This document shows positions 40,141 to 54,790 of a DNA stretch of 64,000 nt, piece by piece; position 1 is the stretch's first letter, and each line of letters opens with the position of its first letter. Under the pieces are notes generated by a model that did not search any database, was not told the DNA's origin, and saw only the letters and a list, made by a program, of their open reading frames with translations. A program made the translations under genes and the position numbers. The stretch comes from Aplidium turbinatum (lineage: Eukaryota > Chordata > Ascidiacea > Aplousobranchia > Polyclinidae): positions 18,812,498 through 18,876,497 of the forward strand of contig OU964921.1 in the NCBI GenBank assembly GCA_918807975.1, written 5' to 3'.

Positions 40141-42170
40141 ATAATGTTCACTTTTAGAACGTAAAAAAACTTTCTTAGACAATTTTTAATGACGTTAGTT
40201 CCAAACTAAAAGAATTAGATAGTTTTGCAAAAAAAAAAAGTTTTTCACTGTATGAAATGTTTTTGAAAAATTTTTTTGAAAAGACAATTTTTTTTCAATA
40301 ATGTTCACTTTTAGTACGTAAATAAACTTTCTTAGACAATTTTTAATGACGTTAGTTCCAAACTAAAAGAATTAGATAGTTTCGCAAAAAAAAATTATTT
40401 TTCACTGTATGAAATGTCTTGGAAAAAGTTTTTGAAAAGACAAGTTTTTTTCAATGATGTTCACTTTTAGTACGTAACAAAACTTTCTTAGACAATTTTT
40501 AATGACATTAGTTCCAAACTAAAAGAATTAGATAGTTTCGCAAAAAAAAATTATTTTTCACACTAAGAAATGTCTTAGAAAAATTTTTTTGAAAAGACAA
40601 TTTTTTTTCAATAATGTTCACTTTTGGTACGTAAAAAAACTTTCTTAGACAATTTTTAATGACGTTAGTTCCAAACTAAAAGAATTAGATAGTTTTGCAA
40701 AAAAAATTATTTTTCACGGTATGAAATGTCTTGGAAAAAGTTTTTTGAAAAGACAAGTTTTTTTCAATGATGTTCACTTTTAGTACGTAACAAAACTTTC
40801 TTAGACAATTTTTAATGACGTTAGTTCCAAACTAAAAGAATTAGATAGTTTCCTAAAAAAAAATTATTTTTTACTGTATGAAATGTCTTAGAAAAATTTT
40901 TGTAAAATTTTTTTGAAAAGACAATTTTTTTTCAATAATGTTCACTTTTAGTTCGTAAATAAACTTTCTTAGACAATTTTTAATGACGTTAGTTCCAAAC
41001 TAAAAGAATTAGAGAGTTTTGCAAAAAAAATTATTTTTTACTGCATGAAATGTCTTGAAAAAGTTTTTGAGAAACTTTTGAAAAAGACAATTTTTTTCAA
41101 TAATGTTCACTTTAGTACGTAAAAAAACTTTCTTAGACAATTTTTAATGACGTTAGTTTCAAACTAAAAGAATTAGATTGTTTCGCAAAAAAAAATTATT
41201 TGTCACTGTATGAAATGTCTTAGAAAAGTTTTTGAAAAATTTTTTTGAAAAGGCAATTTTTTTTTAATAATGTTCACTTTTAGTACGTAAAAAAACTTTC
41301 TTAGACAATTTTTAATGACGTTAGTTCCAAACAAAAAGAATTAGATAGTTTTCCAAAAAAAAAAAGTTTTTCACTGTATGAAATGGTTTTGAAAAATTAT
41401 TTTAAAAAGACAATTTTTTTTCAATAATGTTCACTTTTAGTACGTAAAAAAACTTTCTTAGACAATTTTTAATGACGTTAGTTCCAAACTAAAAGAATTA
41501 GATAGTTTTCCAAAAAAAAAAAGTTTTTCACTGTATGAAATGGTTTTGAAAAATTATTTTAAAAAGACAATTTTTTTTCAATAATGTTCACTTTTAGTAC
41601 GTAAAAAAACTTTCTTAGACAATTTTTAATGACGTTAGTTCCAAACTAAAAGAATTAGATAGTTTTCCAAAAAAAAAAAGTTTTTCACTGTATGAAATGG
41701 TTTTGAAAAATTATTTTAAAAAGACAATTTTTTTTCAATAATGTTCACTTTTAGTACGTAAATAAACTTTCTTAGACAATTTTTAATGACGTTAGTTCCA
41801 AACTAAAAGAATTAGATAGTTTCGCAAAAAAAAATTATTTTTCACTGTATGAAATGTCTTAGAAAAACTTCTGAAAAATTTCTTTGAAAAGACAATTTTT
41901 TTTCAATAATGTTCACTTTTAGTACGTAAAAAAGCTTTCTTAGACAATTTTTATTGACGTTAGTTCCAAACTAAAAGAATTAGATAGTTTCGCAAAAAAA
42001 AATTATTTTTCACTGTATGAAATGTCTTAGAAAAGTTTTTGAAAATTTTTTTTGAAAAGACAATTTTTTTTCAATAATGTTCACTTTTAGTACGTAAAAA
42101 AGCTTTCTTAGACAATTTTTAATGACGTTAGTTCCAAACTAAAAGAATTAGATAGTTTCGCAAAAAAAAA
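40140..42170. repeat. Third, shortened copy of the 31.1-33.2 kb segment
   Basis: The marker order ttagaacg, caatgatg, cactaag, tcacggtatg, tttcctaaaa, ttttgtaaaattt, gagagttttgc and three aaatggttttg monomers repeats that of 31.1-33.2 kb. The offset at tttcctaaaa is 8739 bp. Near 40,700 the agttttgcaaaaaa monomer passes directly into tcacggtatg, so two monomers present in the earlier copies are missing. The unusual tttttattgacg at about 41,950 is shared with 36,590. Confidence 0.75.
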
Positions 42171-42971
42171 TTATTTTTCACTCTAAGAAATGTCTTAGAA
42201 AAAGTTTTTTGAAAAGACAATTTTTTTTCAATAATGTTCACTTTTAGTACGTAAATAAACTTTCTTAGACAATTTTTAATGACGTTAGTTCCAAACTAAA
42301 AGAATTAGATAGTTTTCCAAAAAAAAAAAGTTTTTCACTGTATGAAATGGTTTTGAAAAATTTTTTTAAAAAGACAATTTTTTTTCAATAATGTTCACTT
42401 TTAGTACGTAACAAAACTTTCTTAGACAATTTTTAATGACGTTCGTTCCAAACTAAAAGAATTAGATAGTTTCGCAAAAAAAAATTACTTTTTACTGTAT
42501 GAAATGTTTTTGAAAAATTTTTGAAAATTTTTTTTGAAAAGACAATTTTTTTTCAATAATGTTCACTTTTAGTACGTAAATAAACTTTCTTAGACAATTT
42601 TTAATGACGTTAGTTCCAAACTAAAAGAATTAGATAGTTTCGCAAAAAAAAATTATTTTTCACTGTATGAAATGTCTTAGAAAAACTTCTGAAAAATTTC
42701 TTTGAAAAGACAATTTTTTTTCAATAATGTTCACTTTTAGTACGTAAATAAACTTTCTTAGACAATTTTTAATGACGTTAGTTCCAAACTAAAAGAATTA
42801 GATAGTTTCGCAAAAAAAAATTATTTTTCACTGCATGAAATGTCTTAGAAAAATTTCTGAAAAATTTCTTTGAAAAGACAATTTTTTTTCAATAATGTTC
42901 ACTTTTAGTACGTAAATAAACTTTCTTAGACAATTTTTAATGACGTTAGTTCCAAACTAAAAGAATTAGAT

Positions 42972-45900
42972 AGTTTCGCAAAAAAAAATTATTTTTCACT
43001 GTATGAAATGTCTTAGAAAAATTTCTGAAAAATTTCTTTGAAAAGACAATTTTTTTTCAATAATGTTCACTTTTAGTACGTAAAAAAACTTTCTTAGACA
43101 ATTTTTAATGACGTTAGTTCCAAACTAAAGGAATTAGATAGTTTCGCAAAAAAAATTTATTTTTCACTGTATGAAATGTCTTAGAAAAACTTTTGAAAAA
43201 TTTTTTTGAAAACACAATTTTTTTTCGATAATGTTCACTTTTAGAACGTAAAAAAACTTTCTTAGACAATTTTTAATGACGTTAGTTCCAAACTAAAAGA
43301 ATTAGATAGTTTTGCAAAAAAAAAAGTTTTTCACTGTATGAAATGTTTTTGAAAAATTTTTTTGAAAAGACAATTTTTTTTCAATAATGTTCACTTTTAG
43401 TACGTAAATAAACTTTCTTAGACAATTTTTAATGACGTTAGCTCCAAACTAAAAGAATTAGATAGTTTCGCAAAAAAAAATTATTTTTCACTGTATGAAA
43501 TGTCTTGGAAAAAGTTTTTGAAAAGACAAGTTTTTTTCAATGATGTTCACTTTTAGTACGTAACAAAACTTTCTTGGACAATTTTTAATGACATTAGTTC
43601 CAAACTAAAAGAATTAGATAGTTTCGCAAAAAAAAATTATTTTTCACTCTAAGAAATGTCTTAGAATAATTTTTTTGAAAAGACAATTTTTTTTCAATAA
43701 TGTTCACTTTTGGTACGTAAAAAAACTTTCTTAGACAATTTTTAATGACGTTAGTTCCAAACTAAAAGAATTAGATAGTTTTGCAAAAAAAATTATTTTT
43801 CACTGTATGAAATATCTTAGAAAAGTTTTTGAAAAATTTTTTTGAAAAGACAATTTTTTTTCAATAATGTTCACTTTTGGTACGTAAAAAAACTTTCTTA
43901 GACAATTTTTAATGACATTAGTTCCAAACTAAAAGAATTAGATAGTTTCGCAAAAAAAAAAATTATTTTTCACTGTATGAAATGTCTTGGAAAAATTTTT
44001 TTGAAAAGACAATTTTTTTTCAATAATGTTCACTTTTAGTACGTAAAAAAACTTTCTTAGACAATTTTTAATGACGTTAGTTCCAAACTAAAAGAATTAG
44101 ATAGTTTCGCAAAAAAAAATTATTTTTCACGGTATGAAATGTCTTGGAAAAAGTTTTTTGAAAAGACAAGTTTTTTTCAATGATGTTCACTTTTAGTACG
44201 TAACAAAACTTTCTTAGACAATTTTTAATGACGTTAGTTCCAAACTAAAAGAATTAGATAGTTTCCTAAAAAAAAATTATTTTTTACTGTATGAAATGTC
44301 TTAGAAAAATTTTTGAAAAATTTTTTTGAAAAGACAATTTTTTTTCAATAATGTTCACTTTTAGTTCGTAAATAAACTTTCTTAGACAATTTTTAATGAC
44401 GTTAGTTCCAAACTAAAAGAATTAGAGAGTTTTGCAAAAAAAATTATTTTTTACTGCATGAAATGTCTTGAAAAAGTTTTTGAGAAACTTTTGAAAAAGA
44501 CAATTTTTTTCAATAATGGGCACTTTAGTACGTAAAAAAACTTTCTTAGACAATTTTTAATGACGTTAGTTTCAAACTAAAAGAATTAGATTGTTTCGCA
44601 AAAAAAAATTATTTTTCACTGTATGAAATGTCTTAGAAAAATTTCTGAAAAATTTCTTTGAAAAGACAATTTTTTTTCAATAATGTTCACTTTTAGTACG
44701 TAAAAAAACTTTCTTAGACAATTTTTAATGACGTTAGTTCCAAACTAAAGGAATTAGATAGTTTCGCAAAAAAAATTTATTTTTCACTGTATGAAATGTC
44801 TTAGAAAAACTTTTGAAAAATTTTTTTGAAAACACAATTTTTTTTCGATAATGTTCACTTTTAGAACGTAAAAAAACTTTCTTAGACAATTTTTAATGAC
44901 GTTAGTTCCAAACTAAAAGAATTAGATAGTTTTGCAAAAAAAAAAGTTTTTCACTGTATGAAATGTTTTTGAAAAATTTTTTTGAAAAGACAATTTTTTT
45001 TCAATAATGTTCACTTTTAGTACGTAAATAAACTTTCTTAGACAATTTTTAATGACGTTAGCTCCAAACTAAAAGAATTAGATAGTTTCGCAAAAAAAAA
45101 TTATTTTTCACTGTATGAAATGTCTTGGAAAAAGTTTTTGAAAAGACAAGTTTTTTTCAATGATGTTCACTTTTAGTACGTAACAAAACTTTCTTGGACA
45201 ATTTTTAATGACATTAGTTCCAAACTAAAAGAATTAGATAGTTTCGCAAAAAAAAATTATTTTTCACTCTAAGAAATGTCTTAGAATAATTTTTTTGAAA
45301 AGACAATTTTTTTTCAATAATGTTCACTTTTGGTACGTAAAAAAACTTTCTTAGACAATTTTTAATGACGTTAGTTCCAAACTAAAAGAATTAGATAGTT
45401 TTGCAAAAAAAATTATTTTTCACTGTATGAAATATCTTAGAAAAGTTTTTGAAAAATTTTTTTGAAAAGACAATTTTTTTTCAATAATGTTCACTTTTGG
45501 TACGTAAAAAAACTTTCTTAGACAATTTTTAATGACATTAGTTCCAAACTAAAAGAATTAGATAGTTTCGCAAAAAAAAAAATTATTTTTCACTGTATGA
45601 AATGTCTTGGAAAAATTTTTTTGAAAAGACAATTTTTTTTCAATAATGTTCACTTTTAGTACGTAAAAAAACTTTCTTAGACAATTTTTAATGACGTTAG
45701 TTCCAAACTAAAAGAATTAGATAGTTTCGCAAAAAAAAATTATTTTTCACGGTATGAAATGTCTTGGAAAAAGTTTTTTGAAAAGACAAGTTTTTTTCAA
45801 TGATGTTCACTTTTAGTACGTAACAAAACTTTCTTAGACAATTTTTAATGACGTTAGTTCCAAACTAAAAGAATTAGATAGTTTCCTAAAAAAAAATTAT

Positions 45901-47831
45901 TTTTTACTGTATGAAATGTCTTAGAAAAATTTTTGAAAAATTTTTTTGAAAAGACAATTTTTTTTCAATAATGTTCACTTTTAGTTCGTAAATAAACTTT
46001 CTTAGACAATTTTTAATGACGTTAGTTCCAAACTAAAAGAATTAGAGAGTTTTGCAAAAAAAATTATTTTTTACTGCATGAAATGTCTTGAAAAAGTTTT
46101 TGAGAAACTTTTGAAAAAGACAATTTTTTTCAATAATGGGCACTTTAGTACGTAAAAAAACTTTCTTAGACAATTTTTAATGACGTTAGTTTCAAACTAA
46201 AAGAATTAGATTGTTTCGCAAAAAAAAATTATTTTTCACTGTATGAAATGTCTTAGAAAAATTTCTGAAAAATTTCTTTGAAAAGACAATTTTTTTTCAA
46301 TAATGTTCACTTTTAGTACGTAAAAAAACTTTCTTAGACAATTTTTAATGACGTTAGTTCCAAACTAAAGGAATTAGATAGTTTCGCAAAAAAAATTTAT
46401 TTTTCACTGTATGAAATGTCTTAGAAAAACTTTTGAAAAATTTTTTTGAAAACACAATTTTTTTTCGATAATGTTCACTTTTAGAACGTAAAAAAACTTT
46501 CTTAGACAATTTTTAATGACGTTAGTTCCAAACTAAAAGAATTAGATAGTTTTGCAAAAAAAAAAGTTTTTCACTGTATGAAATGTTTTTGAAAAATTTT
46601 TTTGAAAAGACAATTTTTTTTCAATAATGTTCACTTTTAGTACGTAAATAAACTTTCTTAGACAATTTTTAATGACGTTAGTTCCAAACTAAAAGAATTA
46701 GATAGTTTCGCAAAAAAAAATTATTTTTCACTGTATGAAATGTCTTGGAAAAAGTTTTTGAAAAGACAAGTTTTTTTCAATGATGTTCACTTTTAGTACG
46801 TAACAAAACTTTCTTGGACAATTTTTAATGACATTAGTTCCAAACTAAAAGAATTAGATAGTTTCGCAAAAAAAAATTATTTTTCACTCTAAGAAATGTC
46901 TTAGAATAATTTTTTTGAAAAGACAATTTTTTTTCAATAATGTTCACTTTTGGTACGTAAAAAAACTTTCTTAGACAATTTTTAATGACGTTAGTTCCAA
47001 ACTAAAAGAATTAGATAGTTTTGCAAAAAAAATTATTTTTCACTGTATGAAATATCTTAGAAAAGTTTTTGAAAAATTTTTTTGAAAAGACAATTTTTTT
47101 TCAATAATGTTCACTTTTGGTACGTAAAAAAACTTTCTTAGACAATTTTTAATGACATTAGTTCCAAACTAAAAGAATTAGATAGTTTCGCAAAAAAAAA
47201 AATTATTTTTCACTGTATGAAATGTCTTGGAAAAATTTTTTTGAAAAGACAATTTTTTTTCAATAATGTTCACTTTTAGTACGTAAAAAAACTTTCTTAG
47301 ACAATTTTTAATGACGTTAGTTCCAAACTAAAAGAATTAGATAGTTTCGCAAAAAAAAATTATTTTTCACGGTATGAAATGTCTTGGAAAAAGTTTTTTG
47401 AAAAGACAAGTTTTTTTCAATGATGTTCACTTTTAGTACGTAACAAAACTTTCTTAGACAATTTTTAATGACGTTAGTTCCAAACTAAAAGAATTAGATA
47501 GTTTCCTAAAAAAAAATTATTTTTTACTGTATGAAATGTCTTAGAAAAATTTTTGAAAAATTTTTTTGAAAAGACAATTTTTTTTCAATAATGTTCACTT
47601 TTAGTTCGTAAATAAACTTTCTTAGACAATTTTTAATGACGTTAGTTCCAAACTAAAAGAATTAGAGAGTTTTGCAAAAAAAATTATTTTTTACTGCATG
47701 AAATGTCTTGAAAAAGTTTTTGAGAAACTTTTGAAAAAGACAATTTTTTTCAATAATGGGCACTTTAGTACGTAAAAAAACTTTCTTAGACAATTTTTAA
47801 TGACGTTAGTTTCAAACTAAAAGAATTAGAT
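42972..47831. repeat. 10-mer higher-order repeat of exactly 1620 bp, three near-identical copies
   Basis: Copies lie at 42,972-44,591, 44,592-46,211 and 46,212-47,831. Line-by-line comparison shows the same bases and the same homopolymer lengths throughout. The one difference I saw is a C in gctccaaact at 43,442 and 45,062, against T at 46,682. The diagnostic aataatgggcac occurs once per copy near 44,518, 46,138 and 47,758. After 47,880 the sequence changes to another block. This is the youngest-looking amplification in the window, or an assembly duplication. Confidence 0.93.
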
Positions 47832-47879
47832 TGTTTCGCAAAAAAAAATTATTTTTCACTGTATGAAATGTCTTAGAAA

Positions 47880-50200
47880 AGTTTTTGAAAAATTTTTTTG
47901 AAAAGGCAATTTTTTTTTAATAATGTTCACTTTTAGTACGTAAAAAAACTTTCTTAGACAATTTTTAATGACGTTAGTTCCAAACAAAAAGAATTAGATA
48001 GTTTTCCAAAAAAAAAAAGTTTTTCACTGTATGAAATGGTTTTGAAAAATTATTTTAAAAAGACAATTTTTTTTCAATAATGTTCACTTTTAGTACGTAA
48101 AAAAAACTTTCTTAGACAATTTTTAATGACGTTAGTTCCAAACTAAAAGAATTAGATAGTTTTCCAAAAAAAAAAAGTTTTTCACTGTATGAAATGGTTT
48201 TGAAAAATTATTTTAAAAAGACAATTTTTTTTCAATAATGTTCACTTTTAGTACGTAAAAAAACTTTCTTAGACAATTTTTAATGACGTTAGTTCCAAAC
48301 TAAAAGAATTAGATAGTTTTCCAAAAAAAAAAAGTTTTTCACTGTATGAAATGGTTTTGAAAAATTATTTTAAAAAGACAATTTTTTTTCAATAATGTTC
48401 ACTTTTAGTACGTAAAAAAACTTTCTTAGACAATTTTTAATGACGTTAGTTCCAAACTAAAAGAATTAGATAGTTTCGCAAAAAAAAATTATTTTTCACT
48501 GTATGAAATGTCTTAGAAAAACTTCTGAAAATTTTCTTTGAAAAGACAATTTTTTTTCAATAATGTTCACTTTTAGTACGTAAAAAAGCTTTCTTAGACA
48601 ATTTTTAATGACGTTAGTTCCAAACTAAAAGAATTAGATAGTTTCGCAAAAAAAAATTATTTTTCACTGTATGAAATGTCTTAGAAAAGTTTTTGAAAAG
48701 ACAATTTTTTTTCAATAATGTTCACTTTTAGTACGTAAAAAAGCTTTCTTAGACAATTTTTAATGACGTTAGTTCCAAACTAAAAGAATTAGATAGTTTC
48801 GCAAAAAAAAATTATTTTTCACGGTATGAAATGTCTTGGAAAAAGTTTTTTGAAAAGACAAGTTTTTTTCAATGATGTTCACTTTTAGTACGTAAAAAAG
48901 CTTTCTTAGACAATTTTTAATGACGTTAGTTCCAAACTAAAAGAATTAGATAGTTTCCCAAAAAAAAATTATTTTTTACTGTATGAAATGTCTTAGAAAA
49001 ATTTTTGAAAAATTTTTTTGAAAAGACAATTTTTTTTCAATAATGTTCACTTTTAGTTCGTAAATAAACTTTCTTAGACAATTTTTAATGACGTTAGTTC
49101 CAAACTAAAAGAATTAGAGAGTTTTGCAAAAAAAATTATTTTTTACTGCATGAAATGTCTTGAAAAAGTTTTTGAGAAACTTTTGAAAAAGACAATTTTT
49201 TAAATAATGTTCACTTTAGTACGTAAAAAAACTTTCTTAGACAATTTTTAATGACGTTAGTTTCAAACTAAAAGAATTAGATTGTTTCGCAAAAAAAAAT
49301 TATTTTTCACTGTATGAAATGTCATAGAAAAGTTTTTGAAAAATTTTTTTGAAAAGGCAATTTTTTTTTAGTAATGTTCACTTTTAGTACGTAAAAAAAC
49401 TTTCTTAGACAATTTTTAATGACGTTAGTTCCAAACTAAAAGAATTAGATAGTTTCGCAAAAAAAAATTATTTTGCACAGTATGAAATGTCTTGGAAAAA
49501 TTTTTTTGAAAAGACAATTTTTTTTCAATAATGTTCACTTTTAGTACGTAACAAAACTTCCTTAGATGATTTTTAATGACGTTAGTTCCAAACTAAAAGA
49601 ATTAGATAGTTTCGCAAAAAAAAATTATTTTTCACTGTATGAAATGTCTTAGAAAAAATTTTGAAAAATTTGTTTGAAAACACAATTTTTTTTCGATAAT
49701 GTTCACTTTTAGTACGTAAAAAAACTTTCTTAGACAATTTTTAATGACGTTAGTTCCAAACAAAAAGAATTAGATAGTTTCGCAAAAAAAAATTATTTTT
49801 CACTGTATGAAATGTCTTGGAAAAATTTTTTTAAAAAGACAATTTTTTTTTCAATAATGTTCACTTTTAGTACGTAAAAAAACTTTCTTAGACAATTTTT
49901 AATGACGTTAGTTCCAAACTAAAAGAATTAGATAGTTTCGCAAAAAAAAATTAATTTTCACTGTATGAAATGTCTTAGAAAAATTTCTGAAAAATTTCTT
50001 TGATAAGACAATTTTTTTTCAATAATGTTCACTTTTAGTACGTAAATAAACTTTCTTTGGCAATTTTTAATGACGTTAGTTCCAAACTAAACGAATTAGA
50101 TAGTTTTGCAAAAAAAAAAAGTTTTTCACTGTATGAAATGTTTTTAAAAAATTTGTTTGAAAAGACAATTTTTTTTCAATAATGTTCACTTTTAGTACGT
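47880..50200. repeat. Second copy of the 36.0-38.2 kb block
   Basis: Begins with the ggcaattttttttt monomer and three aaatggttttg monomers (48,038 onward), then agctttctt monomers, gagagttttgc, aaatgtcatag (49,319) and gcacagtatg (49,473). One monomer near 48,690 reads agtttttgaaaagacaa directly and so has lost the long T-tract unit. Seven or more As in gtaaaaaaaactttc at 48,100 is a copy-specific change. Confidence 0.75.
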
Positions 50201-53200
50201 TACAAAACTTCCTTAGACAATTTTTAATGACGTTAGTTCCAAACTAAAAGAATTAGATAGTTTCGCAAAAAAAAATTATTTTTCACTGTATGAAATGTCC
50301 TTAAAAAATTTTTGAAAAATTTTTTTGAAAAGACAATTTTTTTTCAATAATGTTCACTTTTAGTACGTAAATAAACTTTCTTAGACAATTTTTAATGACG
50401 TTAGTTCCAAACTAAAAGAATTAGATAGTTTCGCAAAAAAAATTAATTTTCACTGTATGAAATGTATTAGAAAAGTTTTTGAAAATTTTTTTTGAAAAGA
50501 CAATTTTTTTTCAATAATGTTCACTTTTAGTACGTAAAAAAGCTTTCTTAGACAATTTTTAATGACGTTAGTTCCAAACTAAAAGAATTAGATAGTTTCG
50601 CAAAAAAAAATTATTTTTCACGGTATGAAATGTCTTGGAAAAAGTTTTTTGAAAAGACAAGTTTTTTTCAATGATGTTCACTTTTAGTACGTAACAAAAC
50701 TTTCTTAGACAATTTTTAATGACGTTAGTTCCAAACTAAAAGAATTGGATAGTTTCACAAAAAAAATTATTTTTCACTGTATGAAATGTCTTAGAAAAGC
50801 TTTTGAAAAATTTTTTTGAAAACACAATTTTTTTTCAATAATGTTCACTTTTAGTACGTAAATAAACTTTCTTTGGCAATTTTTAATGACGTTAGTTCCA
50901 AACTAAACGAATTAGATAGTTTTGCAAAAAAAATTTATTTTTCACTGTATGAAATGTTTTTAAAAAATTTGTTTGAAAAGACAATTTTTTTTCAATAATG
51001 TTCACTTTTTGTACGTTACAAAACTTCCTTAGACAATTTTTAATGACGTTAGTTCCAAACTAAAAGAATTAGATAGTTTCGCAAAAAAAAATTATTTTTC
51101 ACTGTATGAAATGTCCTTGAAAAATTTTTGAAAAATTTTTTTGAAAAGACAATTTTTTTTCAATAATGTTCACTTTTAGTACGTAAATAAACTTTCTTAG
51201 ACAATTTTTAATGACGTTAGTTCCAAACTAAAAGAATTAGATAGTTTCGCAAAAAAAAATTAATTTTCACTGTATGAAATGTCTTAGAAAAATTTCTGAA
51301 AAATTTCTTTGATAAGACAATTTTTTTTCAATAATGTTCACTTTTAGTACGTAAAAAAACTTTCTTAGACAATTTTTAATGACGTTAGTTCCAAACTAAA
51401 AGAATTAGATAGTTTCGCAAAAAAAAATTATTTTGCACATTATGAAATGTCTTGGAAAAATTTTTTTGAAAAGACATTTTTTTTTCAATAATGTTCACTT
51501 TTAGTACGTAACAAAACTTCCTTATATGATTTTTAATGACGTTAGTTCCAAACTAAAAGAATTAGATAGTTTCGCAAAAAAAATTATTTTTCACTGTATG
51601 AAATGTCTTAGAAAAAATTTTGAAAAATTTGTTTGAAGACACAATTTTTTTTCGATAATGTTCACTTTTAGTACGTAAAAAAACTTTCTTAGACAATTTT
51701 TAATGACGTTAGTTCCAAACAAAAAGAATTAGATAGTTTCGCAAAAAAAAATTATTTTTCACTGTATGAAATGTCTTGGAAAAATTTTTTTAAAAAGACA
51801 TTTTTTTTTTCAATAATGTTCACTTTTAGTACGTAAAAAAACTTTCTTAGACAATTTTTAATGACGTTAGTTCCAAACTAAAAGAATTGGATGGTTTCAC
51901 AAAAAAAATTATTTTTCACTGTATGAAATGTCTTAGAAAAGCTTTTGAAAAATTTTTTTGAAAACACAATTTTTTTTCAATAATGTTCACTTTTAGTACG
52001 TAAATAAACTTTCTTTGGCAATTTTTAATGACGTTAGTTCCAAACTAAACGAATTAGATAGTTTTGCAAAAAAAAAAAGTTTTTCACTGTATGAAATGTT
52101 TTTAAAAAATTTGTTTGAAAAGACAATTTTTTTTCAATAATGTTCACTTTTAGTACGTTACAAAACTTCCTTAGACAATTTTTAATGACGTTAGTTCCAA
52201 ACTAAAAGAATTAGATAGTTTCCCAAAAAAAAATTATTTTTTACTGTATGAAATGTCTTAGAAAAATTTTTGAAAAATTTTTTTGAAAAGACAATTTTTT
52301 TTCAATAATGTTCACTTTTAGTTCGTAAATAAACTTTCTTTGGCAATTTTTAATGACGTTAGTTCCAAACTAAACGAATTAGATAGTTTTGCAAAATAAA
52401 AAAGGTTTTCACTGTATGAAATGTTTTTAAAAAATTTGTTTGAAAAGACAATTTTTTTTCAATAATGTTCACTTTTAGTACGTTACAAAACTTCCTTAGA
52501 CAATTTTTAATGACGTTAGTTCCAAACTAAAAGAATTAGATAGTTTCGCAAAAAAAAATTATTTTTCACTGTATGAAATGTCCTTGAAAAATTTTTGAAA
52601 AATTTTTTTGAAAAGACAATTTTTTTTCAATAATGTTCACTTTTAGTACGTAAATAAACTTTCTTAGACAATTTTTAATGACGTTAGTTCCAAACTAAAA
52701 GAATTAGATAGTTTCGCAAAAAAAAATTAATTTTCACTGTATGAAATGTCTTAGAAAAATTTCTTTGATAAGACAATTTTTTTTCAATAATGTTCACTTT
52801 TAGTACGTAAAAAAACTTTCTTAGACAATTTTTAATGACGTTAGTTCCAAACTAAAAGAATTAGATAGTTTTCCAAAAAAAAAAAGTTTTTCACTGTATG
52901 AAATGGTTTTGAAAAATTATTTTAAAAAGACAATTTTTTTTCAATAATGTTCACTTTTAGTACGTAACAAAACTTTCTTAGACAATTTTTAATGACGTTC
53001 GTTCCAAACTAAAAGAATTAGATAGTTTCGCAAAAAAAAAATTATTTTTTACTGTATGAAATGTTTTTGAAAAATTTTTGAAAAATTTCTTTGAAAAGAC
53101 AATTTTTTTTCAATAATGTTCACTTTTAGTACGTAAATAAACTTTCTTAGACAATTTTTAATGACGTTAGTTCCAAACTAAAAGAATTAGATAGTTTCGC

Positions 53201-54790
53201 AAAAAAAAATTATTTTTCACTGTATGAAATGTCTTAGAAAAACTTCTGAAAAATTTCTTTGAAAAGACAATTTTTTTTCAATAATGTTCACTTTTAGTAC
53301 GTAAATAAACTTTCTTAGACAATTTTTAATGACGTTAGTTCCAAACTAAAAGAATTAGATAGTTTCGCAAAAAAAAATTATTTTTCACTGTATGAAATGT
53401 CTTAGAAAAACTTCTGAAAAATTTCTTTGAAAAGACAATTTTTTTTCAATAATGTTCACTTTTAGTACGTAAAAAAGCTTTCTTAGACAATTTTTAATGA
53501 CGTTAGTTCCAAACTAAAAGAATTAGATAGTTTCGCAAAAAAAAATTATTTTTCACTGTATGAAATGTCTTAGAAAAGTTTTTGAAAATTTTTTTTGAAA
53601 AGACAATTTTTTTTCAATAATGTTCACTTTTAGTACGTAAAAAAGCTTTCTTAGACAATTTTTAATGACGTTAGTTCCAAACTAAAAGAATTAGATAGTT
53701 TCGCAAAAAAAAATTATTTTTCACGGTATGAAATGTCTTGGAAAAAATTTTTTGTAAAGACAAGTTTTTTTCAATGATGTTCACTTTTAGTACGTAACAA
53801 AACTTTCTTAGACAATTTTTAATGACGTTAGTTCCAAACTAAAAGAATTAGATAGTTTCCCAAAAAAAAATTATTTTTTACTGTATGAAATGTCTTAGAA
53901 AAATTTTTGAAAAATTTTTTTGAAAAGACAATTTTTTTTCAATAATGTTCAATTTTAGTTCGTAAATAAACTTTCTTAGACAATTTTTAATGACGTTAGT
54001 TCCAAACTAAAAGAATTAGAGAGTTTTGCAAAAAAAATTATTTTTTACTGCATGAAATGTCTTGAAAAAGTTTTTGAGAAACTTTTGAAAAAGACAATTT
54101 TTTTCAATAATGTTCACTTTAGTACGTAAAAAAACTTTCTTAGACAATTTTTAATGACGTTAGTTTCAAACTAAAAGAATTAGATTGTTTCGCAAAAAAA
54201 AATTATTTTTCACTGTATGAAATGTCATAGAAAAGATTTTGAAAAATTTTTTTGAAAAGGCAATTTTTTTTTAATAATGTTCACTTTTAGTACGTAAAAA
54301 AATTTCTTAGACAATTTTTAATGACGTTAGTTCCAAACTAAAAGAATTAGATAGTTTCGCAAAAAAAAATTATTTTGCACAGTATGAAATGTCTTGGAAA
54401 AATTTTTTTGAAAAGACAATTTTTTTTCAATAATGTTCACTTTTAGTACGTAACAAAACTTCCTTAGATGATTTTTAATGACGTTAGTTCCAAACTAAAA
54501 GAATTAGATAGTTTCGCAAAAAAAAATTATTTTTCACTGTATGAAATGTCTTAGAAAAAATTTTGAAAAATTTGTTTGAAAACACAATTTTTTTTCGATA
54601 ATGTTCACTTTTAGTACGTAAAAAAACTTTCTTAGACAATTTTTAATGACGTTAGTTCCAAACAAAAAGAATTAGATAGTTTCGCAAAAAAAAATTATTT
54701 TTCACGGTATGAAATGTCTTAGAAAAATTTCTGAAAAATTTCTTTGATAAGACAATTTTTTTTCAATAATGTTCACTTTTAGTACGTAAA
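50200..54790. repeat. Mixed satellite monomers, partly repeating the gcacag/ctttggc families
   Basis: The ctttctttggc monomers fall at 50,051, 50,868, 52,009 and 52,334, and the gcacag-type monomers at 49,473, 51,433 (as gcacattatg) and 54,376. Part of the order at 49.5-50.2 kb repeats at 51.4-52.1 kb with an offset near 1960 bp (12 monomers). One monomer at about 52,755 has lost an 11-bp A-tract unit. No gene or foreign element is present. Confidence 0.65.
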
